Notes: generated from the letters alone by a model not told the origin. A stretch of 64,000 bases of DNA from Physcomitrium patens (GCF_000002425.4 NC_037257.1:14073232-14137231), one strand, 5' to 3'. Counted from the first letter of the stretch, positions 12,380 to 35,251 are shown. Numbers and translations: made by a program.

Positions 12380-13276
12380 GTCTGGCCAGTAGGGCTATTA
12401 TTCCTAGATAGAGGCAGCCGCTCTCTCAGTCACTCGTCGAAACCCGGATGTTACCCGGGGTCCTTTACCCGGGGGTTTCGAGGGGTCATCGTGGGCTTAG
12501 AAGCTCTTGGCTAGGGGAGCGGGCAGATTGGAAACGGGCAGCCACCGCTCTCGTCGTAACCCTACACTGCTGGCTGCCTCCAAAGCTTCGTCTGAGCCTC
12601 TTGCTTATTCAACCCTCTGCCTCTTCCCCTCTCACCATCTTTCTTGCATCTGCTGCTGCTTGCTCCCCGTCCCCCTTCTGCGACTGCTGTCTTCTTGAGG
12701 CAATCCTGCTCTCATGTGTGTTCCGCCCTGTGTTTCCTAAGCCGCTTGGTGCGCAAATCTGTGTGGAATCGTGGCGCTGCGTGTTGGATATCGGAGCGTG
12801 AATCGTTCGGCGCTGTAGTGTTGAGGAGACTGGGAGACCCGGGTTTTGAGATTGGGAGTTTTCATGTTCTGCTGAGTCTGTTGCGTGAATTTTTGTTTCC
12901 GAGGGTTATCTCTACAGAGTGCGGTGTTTTTTCCGAGGGTTTCAGGTGTGTTTGTGTGAAGGAGGTTTGAATTTGATAGTTCGTAAAGGTGAGGATTGAA
13001 CAGGGAGGTATTGAGGAGCTGTTTGGAGTGAGTGTGAGAAATAAATATTTAAAAAGCGATCAGCAAGGTGGCGGCACACTCTTTTATGTCTGAAGCCGGC
13101 TGCTATTACCTGGGGTCGGTTGGGCTCTTAGGAGAATATTGTCCTACAACGAGAAAGAGATACAAACATCTTTCGAGTCCATCCAGTACTCCCACTCGGC
13201 TGCATGTGGCTCAGCTAATTAGTGTGTTGCGCTTTCGTGAGTCAGCATCCTCTTCGGTTTCTTAACGCTTTCAATC
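12380..13276 (+). promoter_or_regulatory. eIF5 promoter and leader region with upstream AUGs
   Basis: GC content rises sharply here compared with the AT-rich DNA to the left, as expected for a plant promoter and 5' leader. There is no convincing TATA box; a CT-rich, initiator-like stretch lies near 12418-12432. Several upstream ATG frames are present, the longest at 12448-12801, with others at 12507, 12644 and 13068-13265. These would precede the main start unless removed by a leader intron. A possible donor (AAG|GTGAGG) lies near 12987, but I cannot place a matching acceptor. None of the upstream frames looks conserved. Confidence 0.45.
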
Positions 13277-14677
13277 ATGGCGCTTCAGAATATCGGTGCT
13301 GGCAACCGCGATGACGCCTTTTACAGGTACAAGATGCCCAAGCTCATCACCAAGATTGAAGGGCGTGGAAACGGCATCAAGACGAACGTCGTTAACATGG
13401 TGGATGTGGCGAAGGCACTCGCAAGGCATCCTGCCTACACCACCAAGTACTTTGGTTGTGAGCTAGGGGCTCAGTCAAAGTATGACGAGAAAACTGGTAC
13501 GAGTATCGTGAATGGTGCTCATGATACTTCGAAGCTCGCTTCGCTGCTTGAGAACTTTATCAAGAAGTATGTGCAGTGCTATGGATGCGGTAATCCTGAG
13601 ACGGAGGTGGTCATCACCAAGACGCAGCTCATAACATTGAAATGTGCTGCATGTGGTTACGTATCTGATGTTGACATGCGTGATAAGCTGACCACATTCA
13701 TTTTGAAGAATCCACCAGAACAGAAAAAAGGAGGTAAGAAGGACCGTGCTCTGCGACGGGCAGAGAAGGAGCGTCTCAAAGAGGGAGAAGCTGCGGACGA
13801 ACAAATGAAGAAGCTCAAGCGAGAGGCTTCGAAGAAGAGTAAATCAGGGTCTGATGCCAAAGTTGTGAAGAAGAAACAAGGGTCTGATGATGAAGAGCAT
13901 TCCCCTTCTGCAAGCCAAGCTGATGAGGAAGAATCTGTTGCTAATGATGAAGATGATGTGCAGTGGCAGACTGATACGTCTGCCGAGGCTGCACAGAGGA
14001 GGATTATCGAGCAGTTGACTGCGGCAACAAGTGAGATGGTAATGGTTGGGAATGGTGTTGAATTGAGCGAGCCCTCGCCAAGATCGAAGATTAATGGCCA
14101 AACTGCCCCGAAGTTGCTGAAGAAGTCGTCCTCTAAAAAGTCGGAGACAGAGAATGAGGTGAACGAGATGAAAGAGCCAGATTCTCCGAAGGAGGAGTTG
14201 AGTCCTCGAGAAAAGTTTCTACTTGATTTCAAGGAGTGTCTGAAGAAGGGGATGACTCCTGCGCAAATGGCAGTCCAATTGAACAAGGCTTCTCCCAGAA
14301 GTGAAGCAATGGACGCATTTTTCGTCGCTCTTTTCGAAGGTTGCGGCAAGGGGCTGCATAAAGAAATTACCAAGAAGAAGGCTTATCTGGATGCAGCTGT
14401 GCAGGATGAAATTTCACAGAAGGACCTCTTAGCTGCGATTGAAACATTCTGCTGTGCTCTTCCCCCGAATGCAAGTAAGGAGATTCCACTCTTGCTCAAG
14501 GTTTTGTATGACGAAGAAATCCTTGAAGAGGAGCAGATATTGCTCTGGTATGATGCAGTACCGTCAACAAATGGTTCAGCGAATAGTCCTGGTGCTTTGG
14601 TGAGGAAGTCTGCTCTCCCATTCGTTGATTGGCTTCGCAGCGCGGAGGCTGAATCTGAGGAGGAGGACGATGAGTGA
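13277..14677 (+). CDS. EIF5: Eukaryotic translation initiation factor 5 (eIF5), intronless
   Basis: eIF5 is the GTPase-activating partner of eIF2 in the 43S pre-initiation complex; it acts in the cytosol and also bridges eIF2-beta, eIF3 and eIF1. The single open frame gives 466 residues, normal for plants. Residues 1-150 form the eIF2B/eIF5 N-domain, with the FYRYKMP block; Arg17 matches the arginine finger of animal and yeast eIF5. A zinc ribbon has Cys101, Cys104, Cys123 and Cys126. A charged Lys/Glu/Ser-rich linker (about 150-300) follows. The C-terminal W2/HEAT domain (about 315-455) ends in the typical aromatic-acidic tail ([17 protein letters not shown]). The start at 13277 has a good context (AATCATGGCG) and gives the full conserved N-terminus. 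Nothing appears broken. Lack of introns is common for this gene in plants. Confidence 0.97.
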   Translation: MALQNIGAGNRDDAFYRYKMPKLITKIEGRGNGIKTNVVNMVDVAKALARHPAYTTKYFGCELGAQSKYDEKTGTSIVNGAHDTSKLASLLENFIKKYVQCYGCGNPETEVVITKTQLITLKCAACGYVSDVDMRDKLTTFILKNPPEQKKGGKKDRALRRAEKERLKEGEAADEQMKKLKREASKKSKSGSDAKVVKKKQGSDDEEHSPSASQADEEESVANDEDDVQWQTDTSAEAAQRRIIEQLTAATSEMVMVGNGVELSEPSPRSKINGQTAPKLLKKSSSKKSETENEVNEMKEPDSPKEELSPREKFLLDFKECLKKGMTPAQMAVQLNKASPRSEAMDAFFVALFEGCGKGLHKEITKKKAYLDAAVQDEISQKDLLAAIETFCCALPPNASKEIPLLLKVLYDEEILEEEQILLWYDAVPSTNGSANSPGALVRKSALPFVDWLRSAEAESEEEDDE

Positions 14678-14832
14678 TGTAGTTGTCCCGATGAATTGTG
14701 ATGAAACGTGTAATGGTTTTTTTTAAGTAGTTAATGCTCATTATGTGTTCTCGACGGTTATACGAAATGTCGGTTACTATATAGCAGCTTTTTCTAATTC
14801 AAGTTTTGAAATGTACTCTTAACTGCAGTAAT

Positions 14833-14838
14833 AATAAA
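14833..14838 (+). terminator. Candidate poly(A) signal of eIF5
   Basis: AATAAA lies about 155 bp after the eIF5 stop codon in an AT-rich trailer, a usual distance for a plant near-upstream element. This is motif and position only. Confidence 0.5.
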
Positions 14839-14861
14839 GTGGAGTATATGGATATTGAATG

Positions 14862-15772
14862 TGCGTTCAATTTGCTTCGATTGAATTCCTTAGCTGAGTA
14901 TTGTTTTTTATTATTCCGGATGACTGGAGTGTATCTTTTGTCCGGAATATCTTCATGAGAGTGACCTTAGCATTAGGGCCCACTTCGGTCGAGTTAAGTA
15001 ATTCTCCGAGTTTCAGTTTTTTATGTCTGAATGGACAGAACATGGGAGAAATGGTTATTTGCAACGCATGAAATATAGCACGAGTTTAGAAGAGTTCTCT
15101 GATGATCTTGCTGATGCGCTAATTCTAGTTGGTCCTTCAGAGACACATCATCTCTGCAGTTTGAAAGTAGGAGCTGACGCAGCTTGACCTTTCCATGCAA
15201 TCTGCTATGTCATAGTTGACTTATGCAAGTTAATGATCACTTCCACAGATGTGCTTAGAAACCTTGGTGCGTATTTAGAATCACTGGAGATGACGAACAC
15301 AACTCGATTCAGTTTCTGATGTTCAATGCTCGAGAATAAAGCTCTTCCACAGGCATTGGAAGATGTCAACATCTAAATTGTAATAAGCATGTTTAGAAGT
15401 GAAGATGAACAACTTATAGCTTTCACATCAGTCTCGAAACAAATTGTTAAATTGGACGTAGAGATTCCGGGGAAGCACTTGCATTCAAGAAAAATATCAA
15501 GCCACCTGTCGTTCGGCATATTTTGCCCAAAGACACAGAAGGACTCTTTTACAACGTCTACATCCGTGGTAAATAGTCAGATATCAGTGTTGGTAATTAC
15601 CGTGAAGGACTTCAGCCGATAATTGCTGGAAGGGTGCCTCTTCGACGTCGTTATCAGTGTTGATTCTTATCGCCTATGAATTCAGGATCTTGGTTGCAGT
15701 TGGAGTTGGATTAATGTGCTCCCTCACTCCTATCCAAGAATCAATTTCCTTCTTGTCTAAGGGTGTATACAC
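14862..15772. other. Intergenic DNA of medium GC, no gene called
   Basis: The base composition is closer to genic than to the AT-rich deserts, and short open frames occur on both strands (for example 15389-15622 on +). None shows a family motif, and none is joined by clear splice sites to its neighbours. It could be untranslated or decayed gene sequence linked to the minus-strand remnants just downstream. Confidence 0.45.
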
Positions 15773-16033
15773 TCAATTATCTACTGACAAGGGTTCGTCC
15801 ACTTGCGGTGGTTTTTTGGTGTCAATGACGTCCTTGTCGAAAGCAGCCTTGAAAGCGGTCTTGACGACGTTGACGTTGGCCACAACAGGGGTGTTTTCGT
15901 CTGCAAAGAAGGCCGTGCCGGTCACGCAGCTGGCAACAGGAGGGAACGTCCTAGCGCCGTCATTCACAGCGGCAGCGATCTGGTTCCTATTGAGGTTCAG
16001 GGTGAAGTGACACCTTTTGAATCCCTTCGTGGG
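15773..16033 (-). pseudogene. Unidentified coding remnant or terminal exon
   Basis: An open minus-strand frame of about 86 codons runs from a stop codon near 16034 to a stop at 15773. It has protein-like composition and higher GC than its surroundings. Readable words include LNLNRNQIAAAVNDGARTF, GTAFFADENTPVVANVNVV and KTAFKAAFDKDVI. The LNLNRNQI block weakly recalls a leucine-rich repeat, but I do not recognise the family. There is no convincing start codon, so it is either a last exon or a fragment. It may belong with the minus-strand frame at 16351-16554. Confidence 0.35.
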
Positions 16034-16309
16034 TTACTCGACCATGGCGCCACAGCTGACAACAATCAGGATGAAAATTTCGGTTCCATATCCAGAATTG
16101 ACTTTACAGAGGTAGATGTGTGCAATTGCTACTGCCTTCAGCCAGAACCGAAAATGTTGTAACATCGTAGGAGCGAGCAATGCAATTTGAAATTTGAAAA
16201 GAAGCCAAGGAATGAATCTGTCTCAAGCAAGAGTCACACAATGTTGAATCCCAGTAGTATCGCGGAGAGATTGTATAAAATCAGCGTCCCGAACATGTCA
16301 ACCATACTG

Positions 16310-16822
16310 CTGTCTGTCTGTCTGTCTGTCAGGTGGCCTATGCTTTGACATCATTTAGCCGCCGCATTGATGACCACACTTCGCAATTCCTTCAGTACCT
16401 GATTGTTCCCCAGTGCCTCCATTACGGCAAAGATTCCTATGTAGTCATTCTGGTGGTAGTCAATGCGAAAACGAGTGTATGACATTTTTCCTCCATTGTG
16501 AAAACTAACTGCAGAAGAAGAAGACGTTGATTTTCCATCATGCCATGATGTCAAGGGAAGAGGGGAAGGCAGAGACCCTGCGTCTTCACATCATAGAGCT
16601 GGCAGAAGGCTGTGAAGCAGCAGCAGTGAGATGGACGGTTTGGGCAGGGAGGGAGGGAGGGAGGGGGGAGAGAGGGTAAGGAGGGGAAGAGATGACTTGG
16701 ACGGGGAAACACAAGTTGTATCTTTCTTCAACTAACATGTAAATAGAAAAATATCATGTTTTTGGGGTATTGCTAATGCCATCACCCTGTATATTTTATT
16801 TATTTATTTATTCCAATTTTTA

Positions 16823-16852
<30 letters not shown>
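16310..16852. repeat. Cluster of simple repeats
   Basis: The tracts are (TGTC)n at 16310-16332, GGGA-rich at 16645-16672, (ATTT)n near 16792-16812 and (AT)n near 16823-16852. All are read directly. The sequence between them is not repetitive. Confidence 0.8.
16351..16554 (-). pseudogene. Unidentified coding remnant, possibly leucine-rich-repeat-like
   Basis: An open minus-strand frame of 67 codons includes the words YTRFRIDYHQNDYIGIFAV and MEALGNNQVLKELRSVVI. The pattern LGNNQVLKEL resembles one leucine-rich repeat. It lies just upstream, in the minus direction, of the other remnant at 15773-16033, with a TGTC microsatellite between them. I cannot show that the two are spliced together. Function is unknown. 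Confidence 0.3.
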
Positions 16853-16855
<3 letters not shown>

Positions 16856-17103
16856 GGGAAAAGTTAAATAGCTCTAGATTTTTACTAAGTTGATCCATCC
16901 ATCCTAACCATCATGAAAAAAGAAAATGACCTCTACATTCATTTCTCCACTATTGGATCCAAAACCAATGAAAACCAACCACATTCATCATGATTACCAT
17001 GTTTTTTTTTTTTCCATCATAGGTAGGTTGATTTGAATATTGTATTTTAAAATATTTTCTCATCTGTTGAACACTATATCTAGGTCTATTTATCATTCTC
17101 CTA
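16856..17103. mobile_element. MITE, long-TIR family, copy 1
   Basis: It shares the left end (ATTTTTACTAAGTTGATCCA), the middle (CCAATGAAAACCAACCACAT) and the right end (TAGGTCTATTTATC) with copies at 19189 and 21146. About 40-50 bp of unrelated sequence lies inside the right terminal repeat, which makes this copy longer than the others. There is no coding capacity. The ends are inverted repeats of each other, as in a miniature inverted-repeat DNA transposon. Confidence 0.65.
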
Positions 17104-18007
17104 TATTTTTATTCTCTTTCAAAATATAGGATAATTTTATTTTTATTTTACTAATATATATGAAAAAAAAGTGGTCTTTTATTTGACAAAGGATGTGAGT
17201 GGCATGTAATGAATGTGGTGGTAGTAACAAAAATTGTGGTCACATTATTAGTATGCTTGGTTTTATTATTGACTAGTTGCTCAGTATGGACTAATGTTCA
17301 GTATCCAATGGCTCAAGTTTTAGAGCACGAAAGATTGGGAATCTAACTTTGGGATTCAGGATTTAAATACTAGGATATAAGATGTAAAGTTGGGAGGAAA
17401 AGATAGCAATATTCAACAGATGAGAAATTATTTTATAATAATTGTTATGTAAAGTTTTTTTTTGTAATGTGAGATGGCAATGCACAAAATTTATAAATGT
17501 AACTGATATCTGCTGCTGTAGTTTTCAAAACGATCATCATCTATTTGAAAAAAATGTCTTGAATAGCATAATGCATTTTATGCATTGAATATGCTTTCAT
17601 GTGTTTGATACATGGTGATACTTTCTTATCCATTCAGATACCAAAAATCAAGATTGCAAGCAATTTTGAAAATATGGTTTATTTTAATAAGTTTGATTGG
17701 GTAAATTATTTTAAACATGTCTATGTACTACTCAATGGTGTAGTTGTATAGTTACTAGTATTGCACATTTAGTGTGTAATATTGATATTCACAGTGATAT
17801 TAATATCTGCAATGCAATGTATCATGTGTAACTAATTTAATTGTTACAAATTCTAGTGTATTAAACATAAATTGGATGGCAAAATTAGAAACAAAAATTG
17901 AAAACTTTAAAACCATCAATCTGACTTTTGTAGAATATTGTATTCAACTAAGTAATGAAACTACAATAAAAATATGATTTTTTTGTCAAGTATATTTTTT
18001 TAACATG

Positions 18008-18046
<39 letters not shown>

Positions 18047-18949
18047 CATATATCTTAATTAAAATTATTATTTTTTGATATCTTAAATTTGAATTTCAAA
18101 AAAATTTAATAATAAATATTTATATTAACTGGTGTGTATATTTATGTCTAGAGTTAAAACTGATAATAATGATGCATAATTTATTTTTATTGAGCACACT
18201 TATATAATATACATTCATTTCTTTTTTATGTTGTTATAGGTATTTTCTTGGGTGAACAATGTGTTTTAACACTCTTTTTTTAGTAGAGTTTCAACTCGCT
18301 ACAAAATTGCACAACAATCCTATTCTAAGCCCCTAACCATCCAAATATATAAATACACAAACCTATGTAACTAGATGCTATGAAAAACTTCTTTAACTGT
18401 TTTACAAAGTTTTTGTTGTTGAAATTCTATCTTTAAAATAATAAAAAATAACAATCATTGAATTTCTAAACACAATCTTCTCTTAAATCTCAGTGGACAC
18501 TTAGAAAAAGTCCACAATGCAAACTTGACAAAAGTTTATAATAACAGTCAGTAAAAATATAACTATTCTTTAGGTGTATCTTAAAGTGAGAGAAGATGTT
18601 CTGCAATTGTAAAAAAAAGTGATGGTCAGTAGAAGAGAATCTGTATAGAATTTAATAAATAAATACAATTTAGAGTTGACTTTGTTATTTTCAATAAAAA
18701 ATCAATATTAAACTCTACTGAAAACAATAATATTCCACAACAATGCCATCACTGTGCTCTAAAGGAGTGTAGATTATATGATTTTCCAACTTGAGCATTA
18801 GACAACCAAATTCTCTTCCAAACAAAGGATTTTAGGTCGTTCATATACATAATTACTGAACTACATACATACGCTAGTAGTACGTAGCAAAGGAAAAAAA
18901 TAAACAGGACTGCATGATATCCAGTTCAATAAGACAAAACACGAGTCCA
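17104..18949. other. AT-rich intergenic DNA
   Basis: I see no gene. It holds an (AT)n tract at about 18010-18041. A short inverted pair sits around the word TTCAACAGATGAGAAA (near 17412) and its complement near 17057, beside MITE copy 1. The rest is unique AT-rich sequence. Confidence 0.55.
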
Positions 18950-19015
18950 TTTTATTATTGTGAAGAATCAGAGATAGGGGTCCATAATAGCTTGCCAGCT
19001 CGAGAAATGACGCTG

Positions 19016-19150
19016 TCAGATGTGCAGCCATAGGGCACCAAATATGGGACTACGGGAATAGGGGGTCACCAAGTCCACGTCCTCATGGCTACCTCGTGCC
19101 ATGTAAGATCTAATCTCAAGGTTGTACACGAAGCAGATGGATGAGGTCAT
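19016..19150 (-). other. 44-codon open frame in an isolated GC-rich island
   Basis: The stretch 18950-19150 is clearly richer in GC than the kilobases on either side. On the minus strand it carries an ATG-started frame of 44 codons, with words such as YMARGSHEDVDLVTPYSRSP and IFGALWLHI. After the stop, a neighbouring frame stays open for about 20 codons, and an AATAAA-type signal follows near 18950. It may be a decayed exon or a small transcribed gene. I do not recognise the product. Confidence 0.3.
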
Positions 19151-19188
19151 TCAAATGACTTTAAATATATAAATAAATAAATAAATAA

Positions 19189-19409
19189 TGGAATGTTAAT
19201 AAGACCCAGGGTTTTACAAAATTGACCCACCCATTTAACCATCATGGAAAAAAAACAAAAAAAAAAAAAAAAAAAAAATGACATTTAAAATATTATTCTA
19301 CTATTTGATCCAAAGTCAATGAAAACCAACCACATTCATCATGATTACCATATTCTTTATCATTGGTAGGTAAATTTAGTAAAAACATGGGTCTACTTAA
19401 CATTCCCCT
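19189..19409. mobile_element. MITE, long-TIR family, copy 2
   Basis: The left end reads GGAATGTTAATAAGACCCAG. The reverse complement of the right end reads GGAATGTTAAGTAGACCCAT. The inverted pair continues inwards to the shared core AAATTGACCCACCC. A poly-A run (about 19249-19278) sits inside. It has the same middle block as copy 1 (CCAACCACATTCATCATG). There is no coding capacity. Confidence 0.75.
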
Positions 19410-20464
19410 AAATAAAATCTTGTGTTGTTTTTCTTTACAGTTTTGTTTATTTATCTAACAACATCTTCTTTTTCAAACCATGTTTAAAATAAATGAATTA
19501 AAGTAATTATCAAGAATGGTAACAATTGTCATAAATATCTGAAATATATAAGTGGTTGTTAATTAATTAGATTGTTGGTGTCTTCTTTGTAAAATATTGT
19601 GGTAGCCTCCTAGACCTAGGTTGGATATATGAGTGCTTTTGAATGTGCCACATGGCTATAATGATTTTCTCCTAATTGTTATGTAAATCAAAATTATTAT
19701 GTAACTATTCAATTGTTTCATTAGGATTGATGTTGGTTCAAACCTAGACATACTACAATTATCAACACATGTGTATGTGTGTATGTACACAAAATACTAT
19801 ATTCTTATTTTTTTAATTCCCATATATATATTAAAAATTCTACAGGTTTAACTCATTCATGAGACTTCATACTTGTATTTTATTTTTCTAAGACAAGTTC
19901 TTCTATGGTTTTAAAAAAATACTATGTTATATTTATTTTATTTTTTTTGCAAAATTTTAGAACTTTAATTATAATCTACTTAGTTTGCCAATGTTTAAAT
20001 AAGTTGACCAATTTTTAGAAATATAATTTTTCATCTGTCAAAAACTTTACTTGAACGTAAATAAAAATGAAATTCTTTGTTTGTAATATATTTATCTTTT
20101 GTCACAACATTAGATTTAACAGTAATAAAATTCTTTCAATAGATTTTCAGTTTGTCTTATTTATTTGTTTTCAGTTCAATTCTCAAACATTCACTTCCTT
20201 TTTTCTCTTTCATAGTTTGTATAGCAACAACACAACTCATTATATATATACATACAATGAATTATATGTATATATATTAAAGTCATATTGCATTTGTTTC
20301 AAACAATTTTTACAATTCAAAATTGTATTCTCCGACCACATACATACATGCATATGCATGCAAATTACTTATTTTTACTTATTTGCAGTCTTTTCCTCAG
20401 AAACTAGCATTTCAAACAATCAATCTTCTATACTTTTCAATTTTCTATTATGATTTTCATGTGT

Positions 20465-20507
<43 letters not shown>

Positions 20508-21145
20508 TTTATTAAATTCATATTAAATTCACATGTGTTCAATTCAAATTGTTACAAATTTATCTGTAACTCAATGTGGGAGGATAATTTTAGCTGATTT
20601 TCCCAATACAATTGTGAACAGAGATGGTGCCCCTAATTTTTTTTATTTAATTGTTTCAATAAAAAATTAGCCAATCATCTGTCCTTAAAGTCAATTGATC
20701 GAATTAATTTTTGAGAAAAAGAAGTTAATGCTACATAAATGAAAAATGAAGAATACACAATAATTTAGCATACTCCATTTATAAAATTCTTGAAAGGACA
20801 TTTATTCTAAAACCAAAATTTAATTTTGAATACACATTGTGCATTTACAATTTCTCAAAATTTATGGATGTTGATTTACAAGGAATCACAAACCAAATTT
20901 CTTAATTGATGAAATCAATTATTTTTCAAAAAAATTCTGTTTACATTAAACTAATTATATTAGTATTATGTCATTATTAGTTTAAAAGTTCAATATTGAA
21001 CAAAAAATAATAATACTCCAATTTTCTATAGAAAATATCAAAATTTGTTCAATAATATTGTATGTATTAGCCCAAATACACTAATTAAAAAATATTTGTG
21101 AATTAACTATCATTGAGCTTATTACATAGCTACCTGTATTTATTT
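19410..21145. other. AT-rich intergenic DNA
   Basis: No gene is supported. A long T-run lies at about 20467-20501. The open frame at 20067-20453 is low-complexity Phe/Ile/Ser-rich sequence from AT-rich DNA and is not called. Confidence 0.55.
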
Positions 21146-21333
21146 AAGAAATTGTTAAATTTACCCCAGATTTTTACTAAATTGACCCACCCATCCTAAC
21201 CATCATCAAAAAAAATCTCCACAACCGGATCAACATTGGATGCAAACCAATGAAAAAATGGTTGGATCCTCAACCACCAATGATGATGGGTGGGTAAATT
21301 TAGTAAATACTTGGGTCAATTTAAAAATTTCCT
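21146..21333. mobile_element. MITE, long-TIR family, copy 3
   Basis: The most compact copy. The left end contains TTAAATTTACCCCAG and ACTAAATTGACCCACCCAT. The reverse complement of the right end contains TTAAATTGACCCAAG and ACTAAATTTACCCACCCAT. The inverted pair is therefore close to 40 bp or more. The middle is short and non-coding. This copy lies about 150 bp left of the GC-rich block that leads into the glutamate synthase gene. Confidence 0.78.
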
Positions 21334-21479
21334 TTTATTTACTTATTTTTTAATAAATACATAAATCAACACAAACAAAGCAACAAGTTTCTTGAGAATT
21401 CAAAGGGAACAAAGCGAACAAGGAAGAATAGAAGTGGGAAGCATCGGAAGTAGAGTCCTAGTCAGAAAGGCTCAGACCA

Positions 21480-22560
21480 TCCGACGTGGACACAGTGAGT
21501 GAGGGGGATGACGGGGCATGGACAAACGGAGAATTGGCTCACCCGCGTGCTGCGCTGGCATTCAGGCTGCTGAGGTGGCACACCACGAAGGCCATGCAAA
21601 CCCATCCCGGGCAGGGCCAACCCCTAATCCCACCCCCAAGCAAACGGAACAAAAAACAGAGAACCAAATCCCACCGCGTTCAAATCTCATCACGCCAATG
21701 CCATGCTCTACCAACAATCGCGAGAATCGTACACCCACACGCACTCTCACACACGTACCCACCAGAAAAAATTTACCCGACAAGGGCAAAACGAAAAACC
21801 AACAAAACGAGATCAAGCCTGATCAGCACGGCGCACGCGAAAAGAGATGCCGCAACGGCTTTGGCGATGGTGGAATCTCGGTGCCCGTGGGGGGATTTTC
21901 GGATTTTCGCAGTGGGGAAACATGGGCACGGGGGTAAGTTAGTGAAGCAGCCTATTTGAGCAGCCCAAAGGTCAGGCAAATGGGTGTAAACCAAGCATTG
22001 GGCATGGGGGCGGAAGTCGCGGTGCCATTTCGGTGCAGGGGAAGGGTTGCCACAGGGGGTGTGGGCCATAAGGCACGCGAGGGAATTCGGAGAGCAGAAA
22101 GCAGGAATAGTATTCCTCCGTGGGCACGGGGATGGCTTATGATCCATTAGGAGTTCTGTTGGGGCAGCGAAGGCTCTCCGTCGTCATGGGATGAGGCGAC
22201 CAGAGGACCGCCAAGTTGGATCGATCGCCGAATGGGCTCCGTGGCCGTGACGCGGGCGGCCCCCGCCACCACGCCCTTGCGTGCCGTTCATGGCGCGCGC
22301 TTTGGCTTCTCTATCTCTCTGATCTCTGCTGATGCTCAGCCGTGGTTCGGCCCCAAGCCTGGGGAAAGCGCTGGCTCGGGCCCAGATTCCTCCTACGCTC
22401 GTCGCTGAGGAGGAGGAGGAGGAGGAGGAAGAGGCGGGACCACCGCAACGACAGACTAGAAAAGTATCGTGTCTTTGTAGCATCTGAGCGCGTGTTCATC
22501 AGCTCCTACACGATTTTAATGATTCTGGGGATCTGTATTGTCCTGAGCTGGCTGTGACGC
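21480..22560. other. GC-rich block upstream of NADH-GOGAT, no protein recognised
   Basis: GC content jumps here. Long open frames exist on both strands at once (for example 21486-21959 and 21518-21937 on +, 21773-22147 and 22184-22483 on -), which is what GC-rich DNA gives by chance. None has a known motif. A GAG-rich tract lies near 22408-22436. The block most likely holds the distal promoter, and perhaps an upstream or antisense transcript, of the glutamate synthase gene. Confidence 0.45.
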
Positions 22561-23423
22561 CCAGACTGGTAGGACAGGGTTTTGGGCGCCGCCGAGAGGT
22601 CTCGTGCGAGCATTTGACGTGAAGGGAGTCGCGATCGGTCCAACTTCAGGGTTGGGTGGTTTCTCGATCGACAGAAGAGGGAGAGAGAGAGAGAGAGAGA
22701 GAGAGCGGGGAAGAGCGTAGTGGTTGATCCGACGAGGGTGAGATTTCCGGTTATTTGGCAGTTGTTTTGGGGGGTGGGGAGGGGGGAGGGCGATCGGGGG
22801 TGTGTATGTTTTGGTTCTTCGCTGATTTTCTTGTTGAGGTGTGTAGAAAGGAGGGAGAAGTCGAGTTGTAGTGATTGACTTGTAAATTGTGTTTGTGGGA
22901 ATTATCGAAGTTCAGTGTGGTTGGTGCTGAGGAAGGCGAAGGTTTTGGTGGTTTTGTAAGTAATGTGCGTAGTTTCTTTTTCATGAATGGTCGTGTTGGA
23001 TCGCTGGTTGTTGTGTATAAGCCTAAGGATAGCGTGCTTTGCGTTCAGGGAACCTGCTTTGCTTTTTCCACTGTCGTATTTTCAGGCAATTTTGGGCCAC
23101 AGCCCTCTGGTTAGGGGTATTTAGCCATTTGCATGCCTCTCTCTCCCCCGCCTCCCGCCTCTCGTTAGAGTTAGCCTGGTCGGATTGCATGCAACCTCTC
23201 ACCATATTCGCTTTCATTGGGTCTTTGCAGATTTGATGTTCCCATCTATGCCCTGGTTCACTGTTTTGACTCCTGAGAGTTCACTATGACAGATTGCGGG
23301 AGCATTGAGCTGCGCGCTGAAGGGATCGATTGATCGGTTACACCAGGAAAAGATATGTACCCTATGTAGAGCTCACGAAACTTGTCTAAAGCGGAATCGT
23401 GAGCAGTTCTCATAACTACGACC
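22561..23423 (+). promoter_or_regulatory. Probable NADH-GOGAT leader with a leader intron
   Basis: The stretch is GC- and GT-rich, with a (GA)n tract at about 22678-22706. A strong donor-like GTAAGT lies near 22955, and a good acceptor (GGGTCTTTGCAG) ends near 23230. An intron in the leader is therefore likely, which is usual for large plant housekeeping genes. Another possible donor is near 22738 (GAGG|GTGAGA). The transcription start cannot be placed from sequence alone. Confidence 0.45.

Positions 23424-35251
<11,828 letters not shown>

Noticed and set aside
13475-14373. Antisense open frames across eIF5 (up to 238 codons)
   Set aside because: They are mirror frames of the Lys/Glu/Ser-rich eIF5 linker and are fully explained by it.
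15773-16033. Possible CHRD-domain start (FPPVASCVTGTAFF resembles EVPPV..GTA)
   Set aside because: Only one short block is similar; the downstream CHRD pattern is missing, so the family name is not used.
20067-20453. 128-codon plus-strand open frame
   Set aside because: Phe/Ile/Tyr/Ser-rich translation of AT-rich, partly simple-repeat DNA; no conserved feature.
21486-22483. Long open frames on both strands (157, 139, 124 and 99 codons)
   Set aside because: They overlap on opposite strands in GC-rich DNA, have low-complexity Pro/Arg/Ser composition and match no family I know, so they are expected by chance.
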